Of a stretch of 48,369 nucleotides of DNA, positions 9,801 to 17,484 are shown piece after piece. Source of the stretch: an uncultured Coriobacteriaceae bacterium (GTDB taxonomy: Bacteria > Actinomycetota > Coriobacteriia > Coriobacteriales > Coriobacteriaceae); assembly GCA_944322305.1 (NCBI GenBank), contig CALUOP010000012.1:1-48369 (forward strand). The letters are read 5' to 3'. Position numbers and translations under genes: made by a program. Position 1 is the first letter of the stretch; each line of letters begins with the position of its first letter. The notes below the pieces were generated by a model, which worked only from the letters and a program-made list of their open reading frames with translations, made no database searches and was not told where the DNA came from.

Positions 9801-9881
9801 CCGGGCGGGCGCCGCCCCTTGGCCCGGCGCGTCCTGTACCCGGCGCCCCTCGCGCAGCGCGTCTTGCTGTCCTACCACCAT
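6858..9881 (-). CDS. Large ATPase/BTAD transcriptional regulator (MalT/SARP-like)
   Basis: A 1007-residue cytoplasmic signal-sensing regulator. Near the N-terminus is a P-loop (APFGFGKTAA, about 56-65) followed by LVAVDN-type Walker B sequence, as in STAND ATPases such as MalT. The central 500 residues are Ala/Arg/Leu-rich helical repeats. The last 270 residues begin QVEIRLLGGFCAEKNG, continue with a winged-helix-like segment (RADALAARLALCLGTF, ENLYMTLSSLRRALG) and end in a bacterial transcriptional activation domain (BTAD). Classical SARPs such as AfsR carry the DNA-binding and BTAD parts first; here they come last. AAAGGAGG precedes the start at 9881. The effector and targets cannot be told. 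It is divergent from degV. Confidence 0.85.
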   Translation of the reverse strand: MVVGQQDALREGRRVQDAPGQGAAPARGMSLLVPRNRLMRQLEVAGGEAGTVFLCAPFGFGKTAALLELVMQVRQDDKRASARLIDARGLTAAEFLQQMDLASRELEPSARPLVAVDNVPNYSKKRCVQVVSELRRMRAAGFEVVLSCTPGSDALMRSMGDAAKIGAQAFKVQTREYADWARALAISPQIDMYGYTQGIPAFVAALRGLTERPQDSVALDREVTAVYRAVVADPPRGGSGRLMRAMVLARRGSFAMLERGGIRVREEDVRRIAVSYPVFGLDAGRGSFSCVRMRGSTYEQLARLIASKEPVLAARVARALMAQGRTDDAVWIATSVLDRSEAAALIARFPVQVCLDGHGEAVRALHGDLTALNRRPGGRLAPGKDEARPVELGLALAAYVANLLTGNRRAARALSVELASRADEVTREVSADDWDAALACRELLDPGSAAELPRVSFAQKGDPSARTVQLRLHLRAREALRDGSFAQVAPELREYAVENGNALDIPALLVRLDLMLAGAFAARDDGLDASGDQVAEEAQALEHGKMLGLSAWARLVLAVRAMVRGAAPVDDGVMSEAAAAAVRAADGPFQLFATVAHGWNDLLRAQTVSAQFRAQQVLRLSGENGGVLARWAALLDGVAALRSSSLVSLRAEADRADLDAEEVDGFAAWRVALVLSAVRSDAELSAWFSRHRKAMLAPALKAVARLALACAGEAAGALRRLLPPGYEAGGAALRTERPALAASPVDELGLGQVEIRLLGGFCAEKNGHVLAGDAWRRRRADALAARLALCLGTFVDRRVIASEMWPQSDARHARENLYMTLSSLRRALGQATGGPTYVIAQGDGIALNPEFVTTDVARFNALARDVLVHRAELPLPQLLETCLKLEELYAGALYEPSRGVLGFFERTRKTLRTKFLDCMVTGASAALEDGQLPVASWLVQAALAQRPFREDVVRCALRVYGRQGRRSEAVALFEEHARLLACETGAAPEQATRELYEAVVTGAAFPA

Positions 9882-10376
9882 GTGCGTATCCTCCTTTGCT
9901 GCGCCCTGGGCCGTGTCCCCCGGGCTTTTCCTTACCTTTCAGGCTACAAAGAGAACCGCTCGGCGAGCTCGGGCCCACCTCCGCGCCGCGGGGCTATCAT
10001 GCATAGGTTTGGCGGGACTGCGGTTGGATATGTGCCAAGGGCCTGCGCCGTTTGCCGGCGAGAAGCAACCGCTGGGCAGGCAGGGCCCCTGCTCCGCCAA
10101 GGTCGCGGCGGGTTGCGCGCCAAGATCGCGCCGGTTGGAAGGCACGGTGGCCGCGGCACCGCCGGACGCTGCGCGGCGTACACGCACCGCATGCCGCCGC
10201 ACCCCGGTCCGCCGGCATCGCAAGGCACCCGCCGCCCCGCCAACCCCGCGCCAGCGCTTCTCGCCCAAAAGGAGGGCCGCGCGCATGCAAAAACTCGGCG
10301 TGCCGCCACCTGCGCGCCGAGGCCTGGGGTATAGTCAGACCGTGCAATCTTTTCCCAAGTGCAAAGGAGCGCGCCC
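9882..10376. promoter_or_regulatory. Divergent intergenic region between the BTAD regulator and degV
   Basis: About 495 bases with no convincing gene; the short frames here look like GC-rich noise. It must contain the promoters of both flanking genes. TATAGT at 10330-10335 is a reasonable -10 box for degV, but the -35 position is poor. AAAGGAG at 10363-10369 is the degV ribosome binding site. No strong palindrome was found. Confidence 0.45.
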
Positions 10377-11246
10377 ATGGGCTACGAAATCGTCACCGAC
10401 TCCTGCTGCAACCTCACCGAGACCACCATCGACGAGCTGGGGCTCCACATCCTGCCGCTCACCTTCATGGTCGACGGGAAAGAGCGCCGCAGCTACCTCA
10501 AGGGGCAGGTCACCGACCTCAAGCAGTTCTACATGATGATGCGCGAGGGCAAGGTCATCAAAACCTCGCTGCCCAACCTCGCCGAGTCCGAGGTGACGAT
10601 CCGCAGCATCCTCGACCGCGGCAACGACGTGCTGTACCTGGGCTTTTCCAGCGGCCTCTCGGGGACCTTCGAGGCGACCGACCTGCTCTGCAAGCAGCTG
10701 GCGGCCGAGTACCCCGAGCGCACGCTCATCTGCGTCGACACGCTGGCGGCCTCCGGCGGCGAGGGCCTGCTCGTGTACCACGCCGCCAAGAAGGCGCAGG
10801 CGGGCGAGCCGATCGAGGAGGTTGCCCGCTGGGTCGAGGAGCGCAAGCTCCACCTCGCTCACTGGTTCACCGTCGACGACCTCATGTTCCTGTTCCGCGG
10901 CGGCCGCGTGAGCCGCACGAGCGCCTGGGCGGGCACCATGCTCAACATCAAGCCCGTCATGCACGTGGACAACGAGGGGCACCTCATCCCGCTGGAGAAG
11001 GTCCGCGGGCGCAAGAAGTCGCTCAAGGCGCTCGTGAAGCACATGGCCGCGAGCGTCGAGCGCCCCATCGAGGAGCCGATCTTCATCACCCACGGCGACT
11101 GCCTGGACGAGGCCGAGTACCTGGCCGACCTCATCCGCGCCGAGCTCGGCGTCTCCGACATCCGCATCAACTACGTGGACCCCGTCATCGGCGCGCACTC
11201 CGGCCCCGGCACCATGGCGCTGTTCTTCCTGGCCGACAAGCGCTAG
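10377..11246 (+). CDS. DegV family fatty-acid-binding protein
   Basis: The DegV/FakB family binds a fatty acid and presents it to the fatty-acid kinase FakA for phosphorylation and phospholipid synthesis. The 289 residues start MGYEIVTDSCCNLTET. They contain the conserved first-strand element TDSCCNL, the GFSSGLSGTFE loop (Ser contacts the carboxylate), DTLAASGGEGLLV, and the late VDPVIGAHSGPGTMALFF element with its conserved His. The start is the ATG at 10377, seven bases after AAAGGAG; a GTG 18 bases upstream is less likely. No fakA is in the window, which is normal for this scattered family. Confidence 0.93.
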   Translation: MGYEIVTDSCCNLTETTIDELGLHILPLTFMVDGKERRSYLKGQVTDLKQFYMMMREGKVIKTSLPNLAESEVTIRSILDRGNDVLYLGFSSGLSGTFEATDLLCKQLAAEYPERTLICVDTLAASGGEGLLVYHAAKKAQAGEPIEEVARWVEERKLHLAHWFTVDDLMFLFRGGRVSRTSAWAGTMLNIKPVMHVDNEGHLIPLEKVRGRKKSLKALVKHMAASVERPIEEPIFITHGDCLDEAEYLADLIRAELGVSDIRINYVDPVIGAHSGPGTMALFFLADKR

Positions 11247-11273
11247 CGGCGGGCAACAAGAGAGGGCTGCCTC

Positions 11274-11751
11274 ATGGCTATCGAGAAGGTGCGCGCGTTT
11301 TTCCGCGCGCAGGGTATGGAGATGCGCATCTTGGAGTTCGACACGTCGAGCGCCACGGTTGAGCTGGCGGCGCAGGCGGTGGGGTGCGAGCCGGCGCGCA
11401 TCGCCAAGACGCTCTCGTTTTACGCAGGCGACCGCGTGGCGCTTGTCGTTGCCGCCGGCGACGCGCGCATCGACAACCCCAAGTTCAAGGCGACCTTCCA
11501 CACCAAGGCCAAGATGCTCAGGGCCGACGACGCCGAGGCGCTTATCGGACACGCGGTGGGCGGCGTGTGCCCCTTCGCCGTGAACGACGGCTGCGACGTG
11601 TACCTGGACGAGAGCCTCAAGCGCTTCGACACGGTCTACCCCGCCTGCGGCAGCGCCAACAGCGCCATCCGGCCTTGCCATCGCCGAGCTCGAGCGCTAC
11701 GCCGCGCCCGTTGCGTGGGTCGACGTCTGCAAGCTGCCGGCCGGCCAGTAA
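11274..11751 (+). pseudogene. YbaK/EbsC-type aminoacyl-tRNA deacylase, frameshifted
   Basis: Homologue of the YbaK/ProX fold, which hydrolyses mischarged aminoacyl-tRNA. The first 132 codons read well (start MAIEKVRAFFRAQGMEMR, then AKTLSFYAGDRVALVVAAGD and the VCPFAVNDGCDVYLDESLKR segment). After CGSANSAI the frame slips at about 11670-11675. Removing one base there restores a normal ending LAIAELERYAAPVAWVDVC that stops at 11751, the expected family length of about 158 residues. As it stands the original frame runs into the repeat array downstream. Either this is a real recent frameshift in a C-run or a sequencing error. It follows degV by 27 bases and probably shares its transcript. Confidence 0.82.
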
Positions 11752-11760
11752 GCGGCGCTT

Positions 11761-11857
11761 GTGCCGGTTACGTCGCCGGTCACGCTGCCGGTTACGCATA
11801 TCTTCTCGCCGCCGGTCATGGTGCCGGTCACTCTGCCGGTTACGCATATCTTCTCGC
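11761..11857. repeat. Short tandem repeat array built on GCCGGTYAC
   Basis: Just after the deacylase stop, the 9-mer GCCGGTTAC or GCCGGTCAC recurs about every 12 bases. A 25-base unit starting CTGCCGGTTACGCATATC is repeated exactly at 11785-11809 and 11833-11857, giving a 48-base period. The unit ends in CTTCTCGC, whose complement GCGAGAAG recurs nearby at about 11908. No reading frame here looks like a protein. The rest of the gap to 12026 shows nothing further. Confidence 0.8.
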
Positions 11858-12026
11858 AAGGCTTTTGCATAACACCCTCAAAAGGCACGTCGTCTACCAG
11901 CGGGTTTGCGAGAAGCAACGGTTATGCCGCATTAACTTGACCGCAAAGAGATGCGTAAACGGCACTTCTCCCCCGCACCGCTCGCTGACCCCTCCCCACG
12001 CGCCCGCACCGCCCGCAGACCCCGCC

Positions 12027-13025
12027 TCAGTCGTTCTCCACGCGCTTCTCGTCCACCACGGAAAGCGACACGCTCGCAAGATCGACGCCGCGGTCGAGAA
12101 GCTCGCTGTTCAGGGAGCGCACGGAGGGGCGCGTGCCGGTGCCGGCGATCTGCACGTACAGGTCGTCGTCGGTGATGTCGAGGCTCACTACGCGGTAGTC
12201 GGTGTTCTCGAGCCAGGAGACGGCTGTGTCCTGCACGAGCCGCTCGCGCTCGGCGGAGTGCACGATGTCCATGCTGGTGTTGAACAGCAAAACGCACACC
12301 ACCACGGCGCCGGCCGCCACCAGCGCGTACCACAGCACCCGCGCATGGTCGCCCACGGTAGAGAAGTGCTTGGCGCCCAGCCCCATAAGCAGGTACACCG
12401 CGCTGCCCATGACTTGGATGGCGATGAAGTTGGCGAGGAAGAGCAGAAACGCGCCGAGGGCCGCCTCGAGCGCGCCCTCGTAGAGCGCCGCGCCCACCAC
12501 GCACAGCGGCGGCACGATGGAGGCCGAGATGGCCACGCCCGGCACGGCGTCGGGGATGTCGCTGCGCAGCGAGGCAAGCGCCGCCACAAAGCCCGAGGCC
12601 AGCGCGATGACAAGGTCGACCAGCCGCGGCGAGACGCGGGCGAGCACCTGGGTGTTGGTCTCCATGTCGACCGCCACGGGGATAAGCGCCGTCACGCCCG
12701 CCGACACCGCCACCACGAGCGCCATGCCAAAAACCGTGATCGCCAGCGTGCGGACGGCAGCCTTGGGCCGGCCAAGCACCGTGGCCAGCGCCGTCCCCAG
12801 CATCGGCGACATGAGCGGCGCCACGAGCATGGCGCCGATGATGGTGGTTGACGAGTCCGCGGCGACGCCCGCCGTGGCGATCACCGTTGCGGCGATCAGG
12901 CGCAGCGTAAACGAGGAGTACTGGCGCAGCGGGCTGTCGACCAGCATGAGGGTTGAGCGCGCCGCACCTTGAAGCACCTGCACGTCAAGCTCCCCGCCCA
13001 GGAGCACCTTCGCAATCGGCGTCAT
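12027..13025 (-). CDS. DUF389 family integral membrane protein
   Basis: A 332-residue membrane protein of the DUF389 family. Its hallmark is visible: SSTTIIGAMLVAPLMSPMLG at about residues 58-77, followed by roughly six hydrophobic helices with a conserved acidic and small-residue pattern (VPGVAISASIVPPLCVVG). The C-terminal 60 residues are soluble and acidic. The family's function is not established; its members are usually single genes. GGAGGGGAGG precedes the ATG at 13025. A possible promoter (-10 TATAAG on the minus strand near 13073-13080) lies upstream, so it is probably monocistronic. Confidence 0.88.
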   Translation of the reverse strand: MTPIAKVLLGGELDVQVLQGAARSTLMLVDSPLRQYSSFTLRLIAATVIATAGVAADSSTTIIGAMLVAPLMSPMLGTALATVLGRPKAAVRTLAITVFGMALVVAVSAGVTALIPVAVDMETNTQVLARVSPRLVDLVIALASGFVAALASLRSDIPDAVPGVAISASIVPPLCVVGAALYEGALEAALGAFLLFLANFIAIQVMGSAVYLLMGLGAKHFSTVGDHARVLWYALVAAGAVVVCVLLFNTSMDIVHSAERERLVQDTAVSWLENTDYRVVSLDITDDDLYVQIAGTGTRPSVRSLNSELLDRGVDLASVSLSVVDEKRVEND

Positions 13026-13115
13026 GGCCCCTCCCCTCCGCGCGTGCGCGCAGGATCAACCGAACCGCCACGCTTATAGTAGCGCGCGGCGGCGGTATGC
13101 GCCGGCGGGAACGCC

Positions 13116-14114
13116 TCAGATGAAGTCATAGGGCATCTTGCGCGCAACGAGGTAGAAAAGCGCCAGAAGCGGGGCCGCAAACGGGAAGCACAGGCAGGCG
13201 CCGCCGATCACCGCGAGGCGCGCCGCGAAGAACGCCAGCCGGCGCGCGCCGGTGCGCGGGCGGGTCTCGCAGCTCATACGCACAAAGGCGCCCCCGGGCG
13301 TAGAGCCGCCGCACCTCCAGGGCACCACACCCTCGACCACGACGAACACCGCGGCAAGGACGTAGAGCATCCACGGGCTCTGCCGCAGCCCCTCGGCCCC
13401 CGGCAGGCCCCACAGCGCAAGCGATCCGGCGCCGCACACCACCAAGCACACGAGCCCCACCGCGAGCATGTCAAGCCAAAACGCCACGCACCGGCGTACA
13501 AAGCCCGGCGCATGGGTGACCTCGCCCTCCTGCGCAAGCGCGCCGGGCGGCAGCACGCGCCCGAGCGCCGCCGCGCACCACCAGCCCAGGGCCGCGCCGA
13601 CCGTGTTGTAGACAAGGTCGTCCACGTCGGCGGTGCGGTAGGGGTACGGGTAGATGCCGAAGAGCCCCGTGCCCTGCGCCGCCTCGATGCAAAACGACGC
13701 CGCGAGCCCCAGGGCCACCGACCGCGCGAAGCCCCAGCGCAGCAGGCGCCCCGCGATGAAGCCGAGCGGCACGAAGAACACCACGTTGAAGGCGATCTGC
13801 GGCACGGTGGAGATCCCCTCGCGCGCAAAGTCGGCCAGCGGCGCAAGCGGGTTGAGCTGCCACGGGACCCCGTAGGTGATGCCGAGCCCGGAGGTGCCGC
13901 TGGGCAGCGGGTACAGCGTGAAGCACCCGAGCCCCAGCACGTAGAGCACCGCCAGGTACGTTGAGACCACGGAAGCCGCCTTGAGGCGCCCGTCGCGGTG
14001 GTAGAGGTACGCGAGGATCGGCAGCGTGAGCGCAAACGAGGCGAGCGGCCACATCGCCAGCGCCGCGCGGAAGTTTGCGCTGTAGCCGGAAAGAAAGCGT
14101 TCGATCAGTTGCAT
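13116..14114 (-). CDS. VanZ-like / RDD two-domain membrane protein
   Basis: A 332-residue integral membrane protein with two modules. Residues about 1-195 resemble VanZ (teicoplanin resistance family): FTLYPLP, an NVVFFVPLGFIAG helix, SFCIEAAQ and DVDDLVYNTVGAALGW, a classic VanZ signature. Residues about 205-332 resemble the RDD family, with FVRRCVAFWLDMLAVGLV and GGSTPGGAFVRMSC. VanZ lowers teicoplanin binding by an unknown mechanism; RDD proteins can act as cation antiporters. The fusion suggests envelope stress or antibiotic tolerance, but this is inference. GGGAGGG precedes the ATG at 14114. Confidence 0.87.
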   Translation of the reverse strand: MQLIERFLSGYSANFRAALAMWPLASFALTLPILAYLYHRDGRLKAASVVSTYLAVLYVLGLGCFTLYPLPSGTSGLGITYGVPWQLNPLAPLADFAREGISTVPQIAFNVVFFVPLGFIAGRLLRWGFARSVALGLAASFCIEAAQGTGLFGIYPYPYRTADVDDLVYNTVGAALGWWCAAALGRVLPPGALAQEGEVTHAPGFVRRCVAFWLDMLAVGLVCLVVCGAGSLALWGLPGAEGLRQSPWMLYVLAAVFVVVEGVVPWRCGGSTPGGAFVRMSCETRPRTGARRLAFFAARLAVIGGACLCFPFAAPLLALFYLVARKMPYDFI

Positions 14115-14476
14115 GGGTTACCCTCCCTGCGCCCTGCGGCGCGTTGTTCTCCCCCATTCTCCCCAGAACATGCGCGCGGCACCATCGCCTCCCCCTTACG
14201 TTTAGGTGACACTTCGGTAAGGTTGCGCGAGAAGCGCCGGGCGAGAAGAGCGCGGGCAAGCGGAAGGCGACCGGCCGCGCACCGGGGCTGAACGGCGCGA
14301 CGCAGCGCGATATGAAAGCGCGAGCACATGTTTTTTATCCCTGGTGCAGCCTCTTTCACGCATGGTGGTATAAATGGGCATTTTTGCCCATTTACCAGCG
14401 TTTTTGTTTGCTCGCACGGCAGCTTTGCAGCATAAAATGGAGGTGTTTGTACCACCGCAAGGGGGAAGGAACCCGC
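14115..14476. promoter_or_regulatory. Divergent control region between VanZ-RDD and amylosucrase genes
   Basis: About 360 bases without a gene. It holds the Shine-Dalgarno sites of both neighbours (GGGAGGG for the minus gene, GGGGAAGGA at 14462-14470 for the plus gene). A small inverted pair, CTTAC (14195-14199) and GTAAG (14217-14221), lies nearer the VanZ gene. The segment from 14330 to 14450 is unusually AT-rich for this genome and contains the likely amylosucrase promoter and operator. Confidence 0.55.
14367..14396 (+). promoter_or_regulatory. Palindromic operator-like site over a candidate -10 box
   Basis: AAATGGGCA (14372-14380) and TGCCCATTT (14385-14393) are perfect arms around TTTT. 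With two unpaired bases the match extends outward to GGTA and TACC. The left arm overlaps TATAAA (14370-14375) within GGTGGTATAAATGG, which looks like a -10 element about 100 bases before the amylosucrase start. A repressor of the LacI or GntR type, or an RNA hairpin, could act here. The regulator is unknown. Confidence 0.5.
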
Positions 14477-16663
14477 ATGGCGCAGAAGAACACGTCCTCC
14501 AAACCCGCAACCGAGGCAGCCGCCTCGAGCAAGCCCGCCGCAAAGCCCGCAGCTAAACCCGCCGCAAAGCCTGCGGCCAAGGCTGCGGCCAAGCCCGCCG
14601 CAAAGAAGCAACCGACAAAGAAGGCCGCCGCCCAGCCCGCAGAGAAGACCGCCGCCCCGTCCTCAACCACCAAGCCCGCAGCGAGCACCACGGCGAAGAA
14701 GGCCCCCGCGGCCAAGCCCGCCGCAGCGAAGAAGGCCCCTGCCGCCAAGGCAAAGGCGCAGGAGAAAAAGGCGCAGGAGAAGGCCAAGGCCGCCGCGGCC
14801 GCCGCGCAGGCCGCCCGGGAAGCCGCTGACAAAGTCTTCGCCGACCGTCTCGCCCGCCACCACGACGAGCTGCGCTGGCTCTACATGGAGCTCTACGACA
14901 ACAGCGACATGTTCGCCGAGCTTGTCGACCAGATGAAGGCCTACTACGACGCGCGCAACGAAAGCCTGCGCGCCCTCGACGCCGAGCGCGAGGCGGCCGG
15001 CGCCTGGTACCGCGACCGCAAGATGCTCGGCATGCAGATGTACATCGACAACTTCGCCGGCACCATCAAAGGCGTTGAGGAGAAGCTCCCCTATCTCGAG
15101 CGCTGCAACGTCAACTACCTGCACCTCATGCCGTTTTTGGACACCCCGTCCGACAAGAGCCGCTCCGACGGCGGCTACGCCGTGAAGGACTTCCGCCGCG
15201 TCAAGCCCGAGCTCGGCACCATGGAGGACCTGGCACACCTCGCCGCCAAGTGCCACGAGCGCGGCATCAGCCTGTGCATGGACTTCGTGATGAACCACAC
15301 CTCCGAGGACCACGAGTGGGCCCGCCGCGCCCGCGCCGGCGAGGGCGAGTATATGAGCCGCTACTTCTTTGAGTCGAACCCCGCGGTTATCGAGCAGTAC
15401 ACGCGCGACGTGCCGCAGGTCTTCCCCACCACCGCGCCGGGGCACTTCACCTACCTGCCCGAGCTGGGGCAGAGCGTGATGACGCAGTTCTACCCCTACC
15501 AGTGGGACCTCAACTACCGCAACCCGCGCGTGTTCAACGAGATGATGTACAACTTCCTGTTCCTGGCCAACCAGGGCATGGACATCATCCGCATCGACGC
15601 GGTGCCCTACATCTGGAAGCAGCTCGGCACCAACTGCCGCAACCTCCCGCAGGTCCACACCATCGTGCGCATGATGCGCATGATCGGCGAGATCGTGTGC
15701 CCGGGCATCGTGCTGCTCGGCGAGGTCGTGATGGCGCCCGTGGAGGTGGTGCCCTACTTCGGCACCGTCGAGAAGCCCGAGTGCCACATGCTCTACAACG
15801 TGACCACCATGGCCACCACCTGGCACACCGTGGCCACGCACGACGTGCGCCTGCTGCGCCAGCAGCTCGACGCCGTGTGCAGCCTGCCGCGCGCGTACAC
15901 CTTCCTGAACTACCTGCGCTGCCACGACGACATCGGTTGGGGCCTGGACTACCCCGTCCTCAAGCAGTGGGGCATGGAAGAGGTTCCGCACAAGAAGTAC
16001 CTGAACGACTACTTCCAGGGCTACGTGCCCGGCAGCGTGAGCCGCGGCGAGCTCTACAACGCCGACCCCGTGACCGGCGACGCCCGCTTCTGCGCCACCA
16101 CGGCCTCCATGTGCGGCATCGAGGCGGCCGGCTTCGAGGGCGACGACGCCAAGATGGACACCGCCATCCGCAAGGACGTCATGCTGCACGCCTACATGCT
16201 CAGCCAGTCCGGCCTGCCCATCGTCTACAGCGGCGACGAGGTCGGCCAGGTGAACAACTACACCTACAAGGACGACCCCGAGAAGGTCGAGGACTCCCGC
16301 TACATCCACCGCGGCGCGTTCGACTGGAACCTCGTGGACAACATCGACAAGCCCGGCACGGTGCAGGAGCGCATCTTCACGGCGCTGGAGAAGCTCGAGC
16401 AGATCCGCCGCGACGAGGCGATCTTCGACGCCGACGCCGAGGTGTACACCAAGGACTACAGCGACACCTCCGTGCTGTGGATCGTGCGGCGCGCAGGCGG
16501 CGAGGAGATGCACGCCGTCTTCAACATGAGCGACGACGCCAAGACCCTGTGGATGCCCAGCCCGGACGCCTACACCAACATGCTGACCGGCGTGACCTCG
16601 CAGGTGGCGAGCGTGGACGTTCCCGCGTGGGGCTTCTTCTGGATGAAGCACCAGCTGGCGTAA
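14477..16663 (+). CDS. Amylosucrase-like GH13 enzyme with Ala/Lys/Pro-rich N-terminal tail
   Basis: Glycoside hydrolase family 13, closest in character to amylosucrase or sucrose hydrolase (subfamily 4), which act on sucrose to make alpha-1,4-glucan or free sugars. The 728 residues contain the catalytic set: nucleophile Asp about 374 (DIIRIDAVPYIW), acid/base Glu about 416 (IVLLGEVV) and stabiliser Asp about 484 (NYLRCHDDIGW). Residues about 120-180 match the helical N-terminal domain of amylosucrases. Residues 1-115 are low complexity, built of KPAA and AAK units like a histone H1 tail, and are not part of the enzyme family. GGGGAAGGA supports the start at 14477. No signal peptide is visible. 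Confidence 0.88.
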   Translation: MAQKNTSSKPATEAAASSKPAAKPAAKPAAKPAAKAAAKPAAKKQPTKKAAAQPAEKTAAPSSTTKPAASTTAKKAPAAKPAAAKKAPAAKAKAQEKKAQEKAKAAAAAAQAAREAADKVFADRLARHHDELRWLYMELYDNSDMFAELVDQMKAYYDARNESLRALDAEREAAGAWYRDRKMLGMQMYIDNFAGTIKGVEEKLPYLERCNVNYLHLMPFLDTPSDKSRSDGGYAVKDFRRVKPELGTMEDLAHLAAKCHERGISLCMDFVMNHTSEDHEWARRARAGEGEYMSRYFFESNPAVIEQYTRDVPQVFPTTAPGHFTYLPELGQSVMTQFYPYQWDLNYRNPRVFNEMMYNFLFLANQGMDIIRIDAVPYIWKQLGTNCRNLPQVHTIVRMMRMIGEIVCPGIVLLGEVVMAPVEVVPYFGTVEKPECHMLYNVTTMATTWHTVATHDVRLLRQQLDAVCSLPRAYTFLNYLRCHDDIGWGLDYPVLKQWGMEEVPHKKYLNDYFQGYVPGSVSRGELYNADPVTGDARFCATTASMCGIEAAGFEGDDAKMDTAIRKDVMLHAYMLSQSGLPIVYSGDEVGQVNNYTYKDDPEKVEDSRYIHRGAFDWNLVDNIDKPGTVQERIFTALEKLEQIRRDEAIFDADAEVYTKDYSDTSVLWIVRRAGGEEMHAVFNMSDDAKTLWMPSPDAYTNMLTGVTSQVASVDVPAWGFFWMKHQLA

Positions 16664-16702
16664 CGCGCCAGGGCAAGCCCGCGCAAAGAAGGGCGAGAAG
16701 CG

Positions 16703-16725
16703 CCCGCCAGGCCGGCGGGGCATTT
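16703..16725 (+). terminator. Putative terminator after the amylosucrase gene
   Basis: CCCGCC (16703-16708) and GGCGGG (16714-16719) form a short strong stem, followed by GCATTTT. The U run is short. It lies 40 bases after the stop and is a plausible transcript end. Confidence 0.4.
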
Positions 16726-16844
16726 TCACCGGGCGGGGCAGCCGCGCCGAACGTGTCGTTGGCACTGAAAGCGCGGACGCCCCGCCCTTCTCGTCCGCCG
16801 ATGGTGTACAGTGCTGAGCATTCACCGGCACCGAAGGAGACGCC

Positions 16845-17366
16845 ATGCCAGCCGCCCAGCTCACCCTCGACCTCGCACAAGACCTCACCGTGTTCGAATA
16901 CCCCGAGTACGTGCGCTACAGCGAGGTGGGCCACCGCGGCCTCATGACGCTCCCGGCGCTTATCGCGCGGGCGAGCTCGTCGTGGGTGCTGCTCAACCTG
17001 GAGAACGGGCGGCCCTGCCGCCCCGAGCCTGCGCACGTTGCCCCCTACGGCACGCACGAGCCGCTCGAGATGCCTGCGGAAAAGCGACGCGTGGCGCTGC
17101 CCGCCGCGCTTGAGGCGCGCCCGCCCATCACGGTGACGCGCGGGCTCATAGACACCAACGAGCACGTGAACAACTGCCAGTACGTGCAGCTGGTGCTCGA
17201 CCTGCTGCCGCGCGAGACGCTGCCGCACCGCGCCTGCATAGACTACCGCCGCGCCGCCGTGCTCGGCGACACCATCTACCCGCACCTTGTCCAGGAGCCC
17301 GACCGCACCGTGGCGGCGCTGTGCGATGAACGCGGCGACCCCTACGCCGTAGTGGAGCTGGCCTAA
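16845..17366 (+). CDS. Acyl-ACP thioesterase-like protein, apparently internally deleted
   Basis: Member of the FatA/FatB-like acyl-ACP thioesterase group (hotdog fold), which releases fatty acids from ACP. The 173 residues begin with the family N-terminus (EYVRYSEVGHRGLMTLPALI, to residue 40) and end with the second hotdog, including the catalytic-type segment GLIDTNEHVNNCQYVQLV (Asp 103, Asn 105, His 107). Normal bacterial members have about 240-250 residues. Here the text passes directly from LPALI to ARASSSWVLLNLENGRP, which in relatives comes some 70-80 residues later. Most of the first hotdog is therefore missing without loss of frame. The product may be inactive. GAAGGAG precedes the start. 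Confidence 0.75.
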   Translation: MPAAQLTLDLAQDLTVFEYPEYVRYSEVGHRGLMTLPALIARASSSWVLLNLENGRPCRPEPAHVAPYGTHEPLEMPAEKRRVALPAALEARPPITVTRGLIDTNEHVNNCQYVQLVLDLLPRETLPHRACIDYRRAAVLGDTIYPHLVQEPDRTVAALCDERGDPYAVVELA

Positions 17367-17484
17367 AACTGCTGGGCCCGCTTTTTGGTGGGCGCCCAGA
17401 GCAGGCGGCGCACACGCCGCCAGGGGGCATCCGCCCTCTTGGCAGCCCCTAGCGACCCGTTTACGCAACCGTTGAGGAGCAGGT

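Noticed and set aside
11761-11857. CRISPR array
   Set aside because: Units are only 9-25 bases, with no regular spacers and no cas genes nearby.
14663-16888. Long open frame opposite the amylosucrase gene
   Set aside because: Antisense shadow with Val/His/Ala-rich noise; the catalytic motifs are all on the plus strand.
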